64,000 nt of DNA, taken from Gemmatimonadota bacterium. Its GTDB lineage: Bacteria > Gemmatimonadota > Gemmatimonadetes > Longimicrobiales > Gaopeijiaceae. The notes under the pieces were generated by a model. That model was not told the origin of the DNA. It made no database searches and saw nothing but the letters and a program-made list of their open reading frames with translations. Made by a program: the position numbers and the translations under genes. The stretch lies in contig JAWKQN010000013.1 in the NCBI GenBank assembly GCA_041390125.1, positions 62,001 to 126,000 on the forward strand. The letters run 5' to 3'. This document shows, piece after piece, positions 44,156 to 53,546 of this stretch (positions are counted from its first letter, which is position 1; each line of letters begins with the position of its first letter).

Positions 44156-45403
44156 TTACCTCTTCAGGTTGACCAGCTCCTGGAGCATCTCGTCCGACGT
44201 GGTGATTACCCGCGCGATCGACTGGAAGCCGCGCTGCGTGGTGATCATGTCCGTGAACTGCTCGGACAGGTCCACGTTCGACATCTCGAGCGTGCCGGGG
44301 GCGATGGACGACTCGCTCCCCTGGCCCGCGAACCCGATGATGGCCGAACCGGAGTTGGCCGTCTCGGTGAACAGGTTGTCACCCTGGCGCAGCAGACCGC
44401 CCGGGTTGGCGAAGTTGGCCAGGCCCACCTGGGCCAGCACCTGGGCCGTCCCGTTGCTGAACGCACCCGTGATGGTGCCGCTGGCGTCGATCGCGATCGA
44501 CAGCAGCTCACCCATCGTGTAGCCGTCCTGCCGCCGCACCACCGCGGTGGACGCGGACGAGAACTGCGACAGGCCCTGGATGCTGCCCGTGGTGCCGAAC
44601 TGCACGTCGACCGTCTGGTTGACCGCAGTGTTGGTGGGCGTGAACACCAGGGGAGTGTTCTCCGGCCCGATCAGGGCACCGTTGGCATCGAAGGTCAGGG
44701 TGCCGGTGTCGCCGGACACGATGGCGCCGTCGGTCACGGTGATGGCGAAGTCCCACTCGTTGGCATTCGCCGTCTTGGTGAACGTCACGCGCATCTCGTG
44801 GGGGAGGCCCAGCGAGTCGTAGACCGTGATCGACGACTCACGCGTATCGCCGGCCGCGGCGCCCGCGTCCAGGTTGCCGCCCAGCTCGGCCACCAGCGTC
44901 TCCTGCGCGGCCACCTTCTGGCCGATCGGGAGCTGGATGTCCCCCACCACCGGGGAGAGCACTCCGTTCGTGGCGTTGCGACCCTGCACGATGTAGCCGT
45001 TGGACGAGCTGACCAGACGTCCGAGCGCGTCGAACTGGAAGTTGCCCGCGCGGGTGTAGAACTGCTGCTGCCCGTCCGATACTATGAACAGGGCGTCACC
45101 CTGGATGGCCAGGTCGGTGTTGACGCCGGTGTTCTGCAGGTTGCCCTGCGTGTACATCATGTCGGCGCTGCCGACGGTGACGCCGAGACCGACCTGGATG
45201 GGGTCGGTCCCGAACCCGCCCTGGCCGGCCAGGCCGCCGGGACGGCTCGCGCCCTGGAAGAGCTGCGAGAACGCGTCCTTGAACGTCACGCGCGTGCCCT
45301 TGTACCCGAGCGTGTTGACGTTCGCGATGTTGTTCCCGATGGCGTCCATCCGGAACTGGTGGTTGCGGAGGCCGGTGACCCCCGCGAAGAACGACCTCAA
45401 CAT
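44156..45403 (-). CDS. flgE: flagellar hook protein FlgE
   Basis: Hook subunit, 415 residues. N-terminal NHQFRMDAIGNNIANVNTLG, then GTRVTFKDAFSQLFQG and DLAIQGDALFIVSDG; the hook-specific insert contains VYDSLGLPHEMRVTFTKT. The C-terminus has LEMSNVDLSEQFTDMITTQ and VITTSDEMLQELVNLKR. ATG at 45403 with AAGGAG 8 nt upstream. Last gene of the flgB-to-flgE run, 76 bp after flgD, a larger gap than elsewhere in the run and perhaps a separate mRNA-processing or expression point for this abundant protein. Confidence 0.97.
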   Translation of the reverse strand: MLRSFFAGVTGLRNHQFRMDAIGNNIANVNTLGYKGTRVTFKDAFSQLFQGASRPGGLAGQGGFGTDPIQVGLGVTVGSADMMYTQGNLQNTGVNTDLAIQGDALFIVSDGQQQFYTRAGNFQFDALGRLVSSSNGYIVQGRNATNGVLSPVVGDIQLPIGQKVAAQETLVAELGGNLDAGAAAGDTRESSITVYDSLGLPHEMRVTFTKTANANEWDFAITVTDGAIVSGDTGTLTFDANGALIGPENTPLVFTPTNTAVNQTVDVQFGTTGSIQGLSQFSSASTAVVRRQDGYTMGELLSIAIDASGTITGAFSNGTAQVLAQVGLANFANPGGLLRQGDNLFTETANSGSAIIGFAGQGSESSIAPGTLEMSNVDLSEQFTDMITTQRGFQSIARVITTSDEMLQELVNLKR

Positions 45404-45479
45404 GTGACCGACTCCTTGTATCTCGAGAGGATGAGGTTCAAGTCGTTTCCTCGTGGTCCGGGCGGATCCCGGCGTCCAC

Positions 45480-46139
45480 TCAGGTGCCGAGGCCCAGCTC
45501 CGCAACCGCGGAGAAGGGGATCTCGATTCCGTCTGCGATCAGCCGCAGCCCCTGCGGCGTGAAGCGCATGCCTTCGATGACGGCCTTGGTGTAGGTCTGC
45601 ACCGCCAACGAGTCGCCGTCGGCGTTGACCGCCTCCACTTCGTAGCGGTAGTGACCGTCGGGCAGTCCGTTCGTCAGGGTGGAGACGTCCAGCTCCTGTC
45701 GGCCGCCACCCACGGACCCCAGGGGCTGTGAGCCCACCTCGGTGCCGTTGGCGTCGAAGAGCTTCACCGTCACCGCGCCACCCCCTACCGGCATGTCCAC
45801 CGTGACGGTGTCCTGCGCGGGGACGGAGACCAGGTCGCCGGCCGCCAGCACCTCACGGCCCAACAGGCTGGAGCCCAGCGTTGCCGCCAGCGTCTCGCCC
45901 ATGGCCGCGTTGGAGGCCGCCTGCGCCTCCATGTTCTCGTTCAGGTTGATGAGCTGCTCCACGCTCGAGAACTGCGCGAGCTGGACCGCCATCTCCTTCC
46001 CGTCCATCGGGCTGAGCGGGTCCTGGTTGCGGAGCTGTGCCACCAGGAGCGTCAGGAAGTCGTCGCGGCCCATCGCGTCGTTCGGCGCGAACAGGCTCCC
46101 GGGGCTGGAGCTCCCGGTCGACTGGATGCCATCGATCAT
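45480..46139 (-). CDS. flgD: hook-capping protein FlgD
   Basis: Scaffold that caps the growing hook, 219 residues. The N-terminal export and capping region is clear: DDFLTLLVAQLRNQDPLSPMDGKEMAVQLAQFSSVEQL. The C-terminal half is a tudor/Fn3-like pair (VSVPAQDTVTVDMPVGGGAV; DVSTLTNGLPDGHYRYEVEAV). Start overlaps the FliK-like gene by 4 bp. Confidence 0.95.
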   Translation of the reverse strand: MIDGIQSTGSSSPGSLFAPNDAMGRDDFLTLLVAQLRNQDPLSPMDGKEMAVQLAQFSSVEQLINLNENMEAQAASNAAMGETLAATLGSSLLGREVLAAGDLVSVPAQDTVTVDMPVGGGAVTVKLFDANGTEVGSQPLGSVGGGRQELDVSTLTNGLPDGHYRYEVEAVNADGDSLAVQTYTKAVIEGMRFTPQGLRLIADGIEIPFSAVAELGLGT

Positions 46140-47977
46140 CGTTGTCCTCCACGTCGGCCGGAGTCGTTCCGGTCGCGGTACAGGGAATCCCAGAAGCCGC
46201 GGGAGCGGCTGTCGGTGCCTGGGTGGTTGGCGTCCCGACCGGCCGACTCGGCCAGACCGGGAACGAAGGAGCGGACCGCATCCCGGCGCAGCGCCTCGCC
46301 CACCTCACCGGCGGACACGAGCGTGCGGACGTTGACGCCGTCCGTCTCGAGACCGTGCCGGACGAGTGACGCGCGCAGGGCGGCGGACTCGGACTGGATG
46401 CGCTCGGCTGCGAACGGATCGCGCACGCCGATCGTCGTGGTCACGCGACCGTCCTGGACGCGGACGTTGAGCAGGGTCTCGTCGCCGGTGCCCGAGTCCA
46501 CGGCCAGTTGCATCTGCTGTACGGGCCTCTGCGCCGCCTGGGCGAAGACCTGACGCACGCGCTCGGCGCGCTCGGCCGCCTCCACTCCGGCGCCCGGCAT
46601 CTCGACGCGCGGGAACAACGGAGCGGCGGGCTCGCTGCCCTGGGGTGCGATCGGCGCGGCCTGCGTGCCGCGAGGCGCGCTCGGCTCGCCGGTGCGCGGC
46701 TGCGCGGAGGCGTCCGACTCCTCGGTCGGCTTCGTCCGCACGGAATGCTCGGCCACCTGCAGCGCGCCGGCGGCCGGTTCGGCGGTCCCACCGGTCGGAG
46801 CGGCCGGCGCGGCGCCGGAGGCGGTCGTAGACGCCAACGGCAGGGTGGGCTCGCCGCCAGCGGTGGCGGAAGCGGGCGTGTCGGGACGCGCCGCGGTGGC
46901 GGTCGCGGTCGCGGTCGACCGCGTGGCCGGATCACCGACGAGCGGGGTCGCGACCGGGGACGCCTCCGCCGTGCGGACGGCTCCACCGGTGGGTGCGGCC
47001 GGGACCGCCGCGGGTGCGACGTTCTGCACACCGGGCACGGCCGGGCGGGCGACCGCGGCGACACGAGCCACGCCCACCACGTCGGCCGGGCGGGCCACGC
47101 TGGCCACGGGCGCCACGGAAGCCGTGCGCGCCACGTCCGCGGGACGCGCGGGGCGCGCCACCGGAGCGGGCCGCTCGATCTCTCCGAGCTGGGTGACCCG
47201 CACGGACGAGCCGAACGCCCGGCCATCGAAGGGCTCGCCCTCCAGCTCCACGTGGCCGGGGTCGAGCGGCGCCAGGGAGACGAGCCCCTCCTCGCGCGCG
47301 AGCCGTGCGAAGCGCTCGTAGGCGATCGGGTTCTCGTAGGTGCCGTCGATGACCACGTCGACCGCGAGGCCGTCGGTGTGGGCCGAGGTGCGCGTCCAGG
47401 TGACCACCGGGCCCGGCGCCGTGCGGCCTTGCGCGAACAACTCGGCCTGCCGTTCCTGCGTGCGGTAGCCCTCGGCGATCTTCACCTCGTGCCCGTACTC
47501 GGCGCGCATGCGTTCCATCACGCGCTCCAGGCGCGCCCTCAGCTCCGGATGCAGCCGATCGGGATCCGGGGGCAGGGCGGCGGTCGTGAACGGCGTGACG
47601 GTGTCGGTGTCGGATCCCCCGTCGGTCGGGGCGGCGCCCTCGACCTCCGCTGCGATCCCCGCGGTCTCGGTCGCCCCTTCGGTGGGTGCGCCCAGGACCC
47701 GCGTGTTCAGCGCACCCAGGATCAGCGACGCGAGCGCATCCTCACCCTCCACGTCGGTTGCATCGGACGGGAGCCCGAGCTCCGCGGCGTCCACGTCGGC
47801 GAAGCCGTCCGTGATCTCGTCCGCGAGCAGGGACGCGAAGGGCAGCGCGGGTGCTTCGGGCACGGTCCCGCCACGGGACTCGGCGCCCCGCGTGGTGCTC
47901 TCGCGCCCGCCCACGCCCGGGATCACGGTGAACGGATCACCGCTCGCTCCCACGAACGTCGAAGCGAACAGACTCAT
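46136..47977 (-). CDS. fliK: FliK-like hook-length protein with embedded M15 peptidase domain
   Basis: 613 residues in four parts. (1) 1 to 140, disordered, export-substrate-like. (2) 141 to 247, an M15/VanY-type peptidoglycan peptidase domain: AEGYRTQERQAELFAQGR, TSAHTDGLAVDVV with His200 and Asp207, and LDPGHVEL with Asp239 and His242, the full zinc and catalytic set. (3) 260 to 470, Ala/Pro/Thr/Val low-complexity linker, ruler-like. (4) 488 to 553, FliK C-terminal fold (QMQLAVDSGTGDETLLNVRV, SLVRHGLETDGVNV). It lies between motE-like and flgD with 4-bp overlaps on both sides, the usual fliK position. A single uninterrupted frame encodes all parts. Confidence 0.9.
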   Translation of the reverse strand: MSLFASTFVGASGDPFTVIPGVGGRESTTRGAESRGGTVPEAPALPFASLLADEITDGFADVDAAELGLPSDATDVEGEDALASLILGALNTRVLGAPTEGATETAGIAAEVEGAAPTDGGSDTDTVTPFTTAALPPDPDRLHPELRARLERVMERMRAEYGHEVKIAEGYRTQERQAELFAQGRTAPGPVVTWTRTSAHTDGLAVDVVIDGTYENPIAYERFARLAREEGLVSLAPLDPGHVELEGEPFDGRAFGSSVRVTQLGEIERPAPVARPARPADVARTASVAPVASVARPADVVGVARVAAVARPAVPGVQNVAPAAVPAAPTGGAVRTAEASPVATPLVGDPATRSTATATATAARPDTPASATAGGEPTLPLASTTASGAAPAAPTGGTAEPAAGALQVAEHSVRTKPTEESDASAQPRTGEPSAPRGTQAAPIAPQGSEPAAPLFPRVEMPGAGVEAAERAERVRQVFAQAAQRPVQQMQLAVDSGTGDETLLNVRVQDGRVTTTIGVRDPFAAERIQSESAALRASLVRHGLETDGVNVRTLVSAGEVGEALRRDAVRSFVPGLAESAGRDANHPGTDSRSRGFWDSLYRDRNDSGRRGGQR

Positions 47978-48615
47978 CGTGGCACTCCTCCTCCCTGGAT
48001 GAGCGTGCTGCTGAGCGCGGCGGCCAGCTCGGCATCGAGGCTCGAGAGGATCTTGGCCGCGCTACGGTTGTCGAGCTGACGCAGGATGCGTTCGATCTCG
48101 TCCTGCTTGAGCAACCCGAGCACGCGGGCGGCGTCCCGGGCCTGCATGGTGCCGAAGATCTTGGCCAGCCGCTTCGCCGCCTCCTCCGGGTCGGGCGCAG
48201 CGCCCGCGCCGGTGGTGGAGGCGGGTGCGGCAGTCGCCTCCGCGGTCGGGGTGGCGTCGGGCGGGGGGGGTGGAGTCGTCTCCTCGGTGGGGGACGCCTC
48301 GCCCGGCGTGGCCTCCGCCGTGGTCTCGGCGACGTGGGCGTCGGTCGGCGCTGCCGAATCCGCCGAGGGCGGCTTCACGAGCGCAGCGAGCTCGGACGCG
48401 TCGAGGCCCGAGGGCGCGGTCTCCTCCTCCGCATGGGTGGAGTCGTCCGCCTGGGCACTGTCGGCGGCATGCTCGTCGGCGGCGGCCACGTCCTCATGGC
48501 CCTCGGCCGCCTCTTCGGTGGACGCGGGTGGAGGAGCCACGAACATCACGTAGCCGGTCCCTCCGCCGAGGCCCACCAGGAGGCCGATGATCAGGGGCAG
48601 GATGATCTGCTTCAT
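47974..48615 (-). CDS. MotE-like flagellar protein with MgtE_N-type domain
   Basis: 213 residues: one N-terminal membrane helix (ILPLIIGLLVGLGGGTGYVM), a long Glu/Ala/Asp/Thr/Pro periplasmic-type linker (about 30 to 140), and a C-terminal helical domain RLAKIFGTMQARDAARVLGLL and ILRQLDNRSAAKILSSLD resembling MgtE_N and MotE. MotE helps the stator or FliL-like ring in some bacteria; genes of this type often sit between fliJ and fliK. Function in this organism is inferred from position. Overlaps both neighbours by 4 bp. Confidence 0.75.
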   Translation of the reverse strand: MKQIILPLIIGLLVGLGGGTGYVMFVAPPPASTEEAAEGHEDVAAADEHAADSAQADDSTHAEEETAPSGLDASELAALVKPPSADSAAPTDAHVAETTAEATPGEASPTEETTPPPPPDATPTAEATAAPASTTGAGAAPDPEEAAKRLAKIFGTMQARDAARVLGLLKQDEIERILRQLDNRSAAKILSSLDAELAAALSSTLIQGGGVPR

Positions 48616-49079
48616 CGGGGGTCGTCCTCGTCGGGGGCCTCACCGGCCTCCGGACGTCCCCGCCGTTGCAGGGACAGGTCGTCGAGCGCGTTCTGCTCCC
48701 GACGCCGGTGCTCCAGCAGCCACTCCTCGCGTCGGCGCTCCTCCAGCTTGTCGAGCGCCTTGCGGTCGGTGAGCGCCGCCACGAAGGCGTCGTAGCGTTC
48801 CTGCACGGCGCCCCAGGCGGTGCGGCTGCGCTCGGACGCCGCGTCCAGATGCGCGCCGATCTGCTCGAGCATGACGGCCACGCTCTGGGCCCGCGCCACG
48901 TCGCCCCCGGCTTCCTGGAGCTTCTCGTGCCCGACCCGGCGCAGCTCGTCCAAGGTGCGCTGGGCGTCGTCGGCCGCCGACGCCTCGGTCATGGCGCGGG
49001 CAAGCTCGGTCGCGGATGCGCGCTCCTGCTCGGCGCGTAGCCGACGCACGGTCTCCAGAGGGAAGCGATACCTGCTCAA
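48612..49079 (-). CDS. fliJ: flagellar export chaperone FliJ
   Basis: Coiled-coil stalk of the export ATPase, 155 residues. Start TTG at 49079 is chosen because the family begins RYRFPLETVRRLR, GGAGG lies 5 nt upstream, and it overlaps the fliI stop (TTGA). The whole protein is charged helix (RAEQERASATELARAMTEAS; DKLEERRREEWLLEHRRREQ). A C-terminal acidic tail extends beyond the usual end. Confidence 0.88.
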   Translation of the reverse strand: MSRYRFPLETVRRLRAEQERASATELARAMTEASAADDAQRTLDELRRVGHEKLQEAGGDVARAQSVAVMLEQIGAHLDAASERSRTAWGAVQERYDAFVAALTDRKALDKLEERRREEWLLEHRRREQNALDDLSLQRRGRPEAGEAPDEDDPR

Positions 49080-50413
49080 CGGGTCCTCCGCTGCGTTTCG
49101 GCGCGACCGGCGATGCTGCCGAGTCGCTGGATGGTGACCGGCGCGGGCGTGCGCTCGTCCGGTCGCTGCCACAGGAAGCCCCGGATGTCGTCCTGCAGCT
49201 CGATCGCCGCGTCCACGTCCGGGTTGGAGCCGCGCTGGTAGGCGCCCACCGAGATCAGGTCCTCCTTCTCCCGATGCGCCGCCAGGACGCGGGCCATGGT
49301 CACGGCCGCGCCGCGATGGCCTTCGTCGATGATGCCGTCGCGCACGCGGCTCTTGCTGCTCAGCACGTCGATGGCGGGGAAGTGCCCCGCGTCGGCGAGC
49401 TGCCGGCTGAGCACGATGTGCCCATCGAGGATGGAGCGCGTCGCGTCCGCCACGGGATCGCTCAGGTCGTCCCCCTCCACCAGCACGGTGTAGACGCCGG
49501 TGATGCCGCCGCGGGCGCCGTTGCCTGCGCGCTCCAGCAGGCGCGGCAGGGCCGCGAACACCGAGGGCGGATAGCCCTTGGTCGTGGGGGGCTCACCCGC
49601 CGCCAGACCGATCTGGCGCCACGCCGTTGCGACGCGGGTGATCGAGTCCAGCATGAGCAACACGTTGGCGCCCTGATCCCGGAAGTGCTCCGCGATGGCG
49701 GTGGCCACCAGGGCACCACGGGCCTGGACCAGCGCGGCCTCGTCGCCGGTGGCCACGATCACCACCGAACGCGCCAGCCCTTCGGGCCGGAGCGCGTTCT
49801 CCAGGAAGTCGCGCACTTCACGGCCGCGCTCGCCCAGGAGCGCGATGACGTTCACGTCGGAGGAGGCCTGGCGGGCGATCATGCCCAGCAGGGTGCTCTT
49901 GCCGACACCGCTTCCGGCGAAGATGCCGACGCGCTGGCCCCGGCCGAGCGTGAGCATGCCATCGATGGCACGCACGCCGGTCTCGAAGGGCGCGTCGATG
50001 ATCTCGCGCTCCAGGGGGTGTGGCGGCTCGCCCAGCAGCGACATGCGCTTCGTGACGCCCAGGTCGCCCTTCCCGTCGATCGGGTGGCCGAGCCCGTTCA
50101 GCACGCGTCCCAGCAGCCCGGGACCGACGTCCACTCCGAACGAGCGGCCCATGGGTTCGACGGCGCTCCCGGGATGGATGCCACCGAGGTTGCCGAGCGG
50201 CATGAGCAACACGCCCCGCTCGTGGAAGCCCATCACCTCCGCGAGCACGGAATGCTCGTCCGAGAGGGACGTCACCCGGCACAGCTCGCCCAGGGCGACG
50301 TCCTCCAGGCCGGTGGCTTCGATCACCAACCCGACGACGCGGGTGGTCCGTCCGGCCACCGCGTAGCGCGGCACGTCGGCCACGCGCTCGATCATGGCTT
50401 CGACGTCAAGCAT
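49076..50413 (-). CDS. fliI: flagellar export ATPase FliI
   Basis: Hexameric ATPase that feeds substrates to the export gate. 445 residues. Walker A GIFAGSGVGKSTLLGMIA, GERGREVRDFL, Walker B VLLMLDSITRVA, and YTVLVEGDDLSDPVADATRSILDGHIVLSR are all present. ATG at 50413 overlaps fliH by 8 bp. Confidence 0.97.
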   Translation of the reverse strand: MLDVEAMIERVADVPRYAVAGRTTRVVGLVIEATGLEDVALGELCRVTSLSDEHSVLAEVMGFHERGVLLMPLGNLGGIHPGSAVEPMGRSFGVDVGPGLLGRVLNGLGHPIDGKGDLGVTKRMSLLGEPPHPLEREIIDAPFETGVRAIDGMLTLGRGQRVGIFAGSGVGKSTLLGMIARQASSDVNVIALLGERGREVRDFLENALRPEGLARSVVIVATGDEAALVQARGALVATAIAEHFRDQGANVLLMLDSITRVATAWRQIGLAAGEPPTTKGYPPSVFAALPRLLERAGNGARGGITGVYTVLVEGDDLSDPVADATRSILDGHIVLSRQLADAGHFPAIDVLSSKSRVRDGIIDEGHRGAAVTMARVLAAHREKEDLISVGAYQRGSNPDVDAAIELQDDIRGFLWQRPDERTPAPVTIQRLGSIAGRAETQRRTR

Positions 50414-51050
50414 CGCCCAGCCCCTGGTAGATGCGCAGGAGCGCGGTGTCGACGCGCCCATCCACGAGCCGCTCGGCGCCCTCGACCACGCAGCCGCCGC
50501 GCTCCACGTTGGCGTCCGCGCGCCAGCGGATCTCGCGTCCGCCCGCCAGACTCCCCGATGAAGCGCCCGTGCTCTGGATCTCCACCGCATGCGTGGACAG
50601 CAGGGACAGGTCCGCCGGATTCAGGCGCACCGTCACCGCTTCCTCCATCTGGAAGTGCGAAAGGGCGCGCGAGACGATCTGCTCGAGCTGCTCGGGATCG
50701 GTGCGCAGCTCGCGCTGCACGATCTGTCGCGCCACGGCAACCGCCAGCGCATGCAGGTTGCGCGCGAGCGCTTCACGCCAGCTCAGCGACTCGGCGGTGA
50801 GGCCGGTCGTCGCGGTCTCCAGCGCCTGCAGCGCGCTGGTCAGCCGTGCCTGCGCCCGGGCTTCGCCTTCGCGCAGGCCTTCGGCCCGCCCACGCTCGAA
50901 CGCCTCCTCCACCTCGTGGCGGTGGCGGTCCTCGGGGGACTCGGCCACGGGCTCCACGGTCGACGCGAAGCCGAGCGTGTCGAGCTCCTCCAACGCCCAG
51001 GTGGTCGGGTTCACGACCGGGCCTCCCTGATCGTCGTCATACGAGGGCAT
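50406..51050 (-). CDS. fliH: flagellar assembly protein FliH
   Basis: Regulator and carrier of FliI, about 214 residues. The helical middle has EVEEAFERGRAEGLREGEAR with glycine repeats typical of FliH, and the C-terminal globular part has ALAVAVARQIVQRELRTDPE, VTVRLNPADLSLL and GGCVVEGAERLVDGRVDTAL. ATG at 51050 overlaps fliG by 14 bp; a GTG nine bases upstream is possible. Confidence 0.92.
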   Translation of the reverse strand: MPSYDDDQGGPVVNPTTWALEELDTLGFASTVEPVAESPEDRHRHEVEEAFERGRAEGLREGEARAQARLTSALQALETATTGLTAESLSWREALARNLHALAVAVARQIVQRELRTDPEQLEQIVSRALSHFQMEEAVTVRLNPADLSLLSTHAVEIQSTGASSGSLAGGREIRWRADANVERGGCVVEGAERLVDGRVDTALLRIYQGLGDA

Positions 51051-52050
51051 CGTCCCCACCGCTGGCCAGCATCAGCTCGCCGTTCTGCTCGAGTTGACGG
51101 GCCACGGCGATCACGCGGCGTTGGGCTTCCTCGACCTCGCTCACGCGCACCGGCCCGAGGAACTCGATCTCCGAGTTCAGGGCGGACAGCGCGCGTTGGC
51201 TCATCACCGTCTGGAGGGCCCCCTTCACGCCCTCGCTCGCCACCTTCAGCGAGAGCGCCAGGTCCTTGGTCTCGACGTTCTGGAGAAGCGTCTGCAGCGA
51301 GCGCTTGTCCACGTTGACCAGGTCCTCGAAGACGAACATCAGGTTGCGCACGCGCTCGAGCAGCTCGGGATCCCGCTCGCCCAACCCGGCAAGCAGCGCT
51401 TCCTTCTGGCCGGGAAGACGGTTCAGCACGGCAGCCACCGAATCCGGCCCGGCCGGGTTCGTGGCCGCACCGGCCAGGTAGAGCTCCGAGCCCGCCTCGA
51501 GGGCGCCCGCGATCACCTCGAGGATCTCGGGTGCCACGGGTTGCATGGCGGCCATGCGGTGCAGGATCTCGGCGGACTCGTCGATGTCGAGCGCGGCCAG
51601 CACCTCGGCCGTCTGGTTGGTCTCGAGCTGAGAGAGGACCAACGCGGCGGTCTGTGGATGCTCGCTCGCGAGCATACGGGAGATCTGCGCGGGCTCGGCA
51701 TCCTGGAAGAGGGTCAGTCGGGGGCGTTCGGTGGACTGCGGGCCCACCCGTTCCAGAAGCTGACCGGCCTTGCGCGCGCCGAACGCTCTCTCGAGCACCT
51801 GGCGGGCGTAGTCGACGCCGCCGGACACGGAGGTGTTCGCCGACTCCATGCGCTCCCACTCGGCCAGCACCTGGTCCACCACATCCGGTGGAACGGCGCC
51901 CATGCGGGCGATCTCCGAGGCCACGCTCTCGAGCGCGGGCGGCGGCAGCTGCCGCGTGATCTCGGCGGCGGCGTCCGGGCCGAGCGACATGCAGATCAGG
52001 GCGATCTTCTGATGCCCGGTCAGATCCGCGTGCGAGAGGGTGGCCGCCAC
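51037..52050 (-). CDS. fliG: flagellar motor switch protein FliG
   Basis: Torque-generating rotor protein, 337 residues from a GTG start. N-terminal LTGHQKIALICMSLGPDAAAEI, middle EHPQTAALVLSQLE (the EHPQ motif), and the C-terminal torque helix with MFVFEDLVNVDKRSLQTLLQ (charged residues kept) and SEVEEAQRRVIAVARQLE. The three-domain layout and length match the family. Lies 3 bp after fliF. Confidence 0.97.
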   Translation of the reverse strand: MAATLSHADLTGHQKIALICMSLGPDAAAEITRQLPPPALESVASEIARMGAVPPDVVDQVLAEWERMESANTSVSGGVDYARQVLERAFGARKAGQLLERVGPQSTERPRLTLFQDAEPAQISRMLASEHPQTAALVLSQLETNQTAEVLAALDIDESAEILHRMAAMQPVAPEILEVIAGALEAGSELYLAGAATNPAGPDSVAAVLNRLPGQKEALLAGLGERDPELLERVRNLMFVFEDLVNVDKRSLQTLLQNVETKDLALSLKVASEGVKGALQTVMSQRALSALNSEIEFLGPVRVSEVEEAQRRVIAVARQLEQNGELMLASGGDDALV

Positions 52051-52053
52051 GGG

Positions 52054-53541
52054 TTAGGCTCCCTGCAGCCAGGAGTTCACGACACGTGCTGCGGCCTGCG
52101 GGTTCTCGACCACGCGAGCCGCGAGCTCTTCGCGCTGCGGACGGCGGGAGGCCGGCAAGGGCGCGCGCGCCGGCTCGGGGAGCCGGTCCGCGCCGTCCCC
52201 GGCGACCAGCACCGGCGGCTGCGCCCGCGGCGTCTCCCGCAGGGTGCGCAGCGCGCGCAACGACAGGATGAAGGCCAGGATCAGCGCCAGCACCGCGAGC
52301 ACGGGCTTCTGCAGCATCTGGATCCAGTCCAGGATGCCCGTCCCGCTCGGCTCCGGCGCGACGATCGGTGTGACGCCGCTGAACGGGACGGAGACGACCG
52401 AGATGGCGTCTCCCCGCGTGCCGTCCACGCCGACCGCGTTGCGCACGAGGGCTTCGATGCGCGCCAGCTCGTCCGCCGTGCGATCCGTGAAGCTGACGTT
52501 GCCTTCCTCGTCGGTGCTCATGGCCGCGTTGACCAGCACCGCCACCGTCAGACGCTCCACGCCGCCCTGCCCCTGCGTGAACTGCTCCACGCTGCGGGTC
52601 CCGTCGAACGTGGTCTTCGACTGCTGGGAGGCGGCGCCCGTCGCGCCTTCGCCCGGGATGACCTCCGCGCGTTCCTCGGACAGCAACACCTGCGCTTCCG
52701 GATCCACCGACTGCACGGTGCGCGCGACCTGATCGAAGTTGAGCGTGGCCGCCACGCGGACGTCCGCGTTGCCCGGTCCCACGAGCGGATCGAGCAGCCG
52801 GCGCGCCTTGGACTCCAGGTGACGCTCGACCGCGAGCTGCGTCTCGAGCTGGCGGGAGGTGAGCCCGATGCCGGTGTCCGACTCGGTGGACGCCGAGAGC
52901 ATGCGGCCCTGTGCGTCCAACACGGTCACGTGCTCGCTGCTCAGACGGTCCACGCTGCTCGCCACGAGATAGGTGATGCCGCGCACCATGCCGTCACCGG
53001 CGTCGAAGCCCGGACGCAGCGTGAGCACCACCGACGCTTCGGCCGGCTCGTTGGCACGGCGGAAGACGGAGCTCTCCCCCATGGAGAGATGGACCTTGGC
53101 GCCGTCGACGCCGGCCATCTCCGCGATGGTCCGCTCCAGCTCGCCCTCCAGCGCCCGCTTGTAGTTGATGCGCTGGGTGAAGTCCGTCATCCCCCACGAG
53201 GGCTGGTCGAAGATCTCGAAGCCCGTGCGTCCGGACGGCACCACGCCCTGCTCGGCGAGCACGATGCGGGCGCGGGCCAGGTCCGTGGAGGCGACGTGGA
53301 TCTCGCTTCCGCCCTTCTCCATCCGGTAGAGGATGCCCTCTTCGTCCAGACGGCCGGTGACGGTCGGGACCGTCTGCAGATCGAGCGCGCCCAGCACGGG
53401 CACCCACGTGGGCGCGGTGGACCAGCGGTAGACACCCCACACCAGGGCCACGGCCAGAGCGGCAGCCAGACCCACCTGGACCCGACGTCCCACGCCGAGG
53501 CGGTCGAGACTGCGGGTGAGCTGCTGAAGGAAGACGCTCAT
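52054..53541 (-). CDS. fliF: flagellar MS-ring protein FliF
   Basis: Inner-membrane ring on which the basal body is built. 495 residues: membrane helix 1 (VGLAAALAVALVWGVYRW), ring-building motifs VASTDLARARIVLAEQGVV and FEIFDQPSWGMTDFTQRINYKRALEGEL, central VHLSMGESSVFRR and GITYLVASSVDRLSSEHVTVLD, membrane helix 2 (VLAVLALILAFILSLRAL), and a FliG-binding tail ending ENPQAAARVVNSWL. Slightly shorter than the enteric protein, mainly in the C-terminal tail. Confidence 0.97.
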   Translation of the reverse strand: MSVFLQQLTRSLDRLGVGRRVQVGLAAALAVALVWGVYRWSTAPTWVPVLGALDLQTVPTVTGRLDEEGILYRMEKGGSEIHVASTDLARARIVLAEQGVVPSGRTGFEIFDQPSWGMTDFTQRINYKRALEGELERTIAEMAGVDGAKVHLSMGESSVFRRANEPAEASVVLTLRPGFDAGDGMVRGITYLVASSVDRLSSEHVTVLDAQGRMLSASTESDTGIGLTSRQLETQLAVERHLESKARRLLDPLVGPGNADVRVAATLNFDQVARTVQSVDPEAQVLLSEERAEVIPGEGATGAASQQSKTTFDGTRSVEQFTQGQGGVERLTVAVLVNAAMSTDEEGNVSFTDRTADELARIEALVRNAVGVDGTRGDAISVVSVPFSGVTPIVAPEPSGTGILDWIQMLQKPVLAVLALILAFILSLRALRTLRETPRAQPPVLVAGDGADRLPEPARAPLPASRRPQREELAARVVENPQAAARVVNSWLQGA

Positions 53542-53546
53542 CCGGA

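Noticed and set aside
46720..47180. Repeat-rich Ala/Pro/Val/Thr region of the FliK-like gene as a DNA repeat array
   Set aside because: Repeats are loose at the protein level with no constant DNA unit; they are a low-complexity linker.
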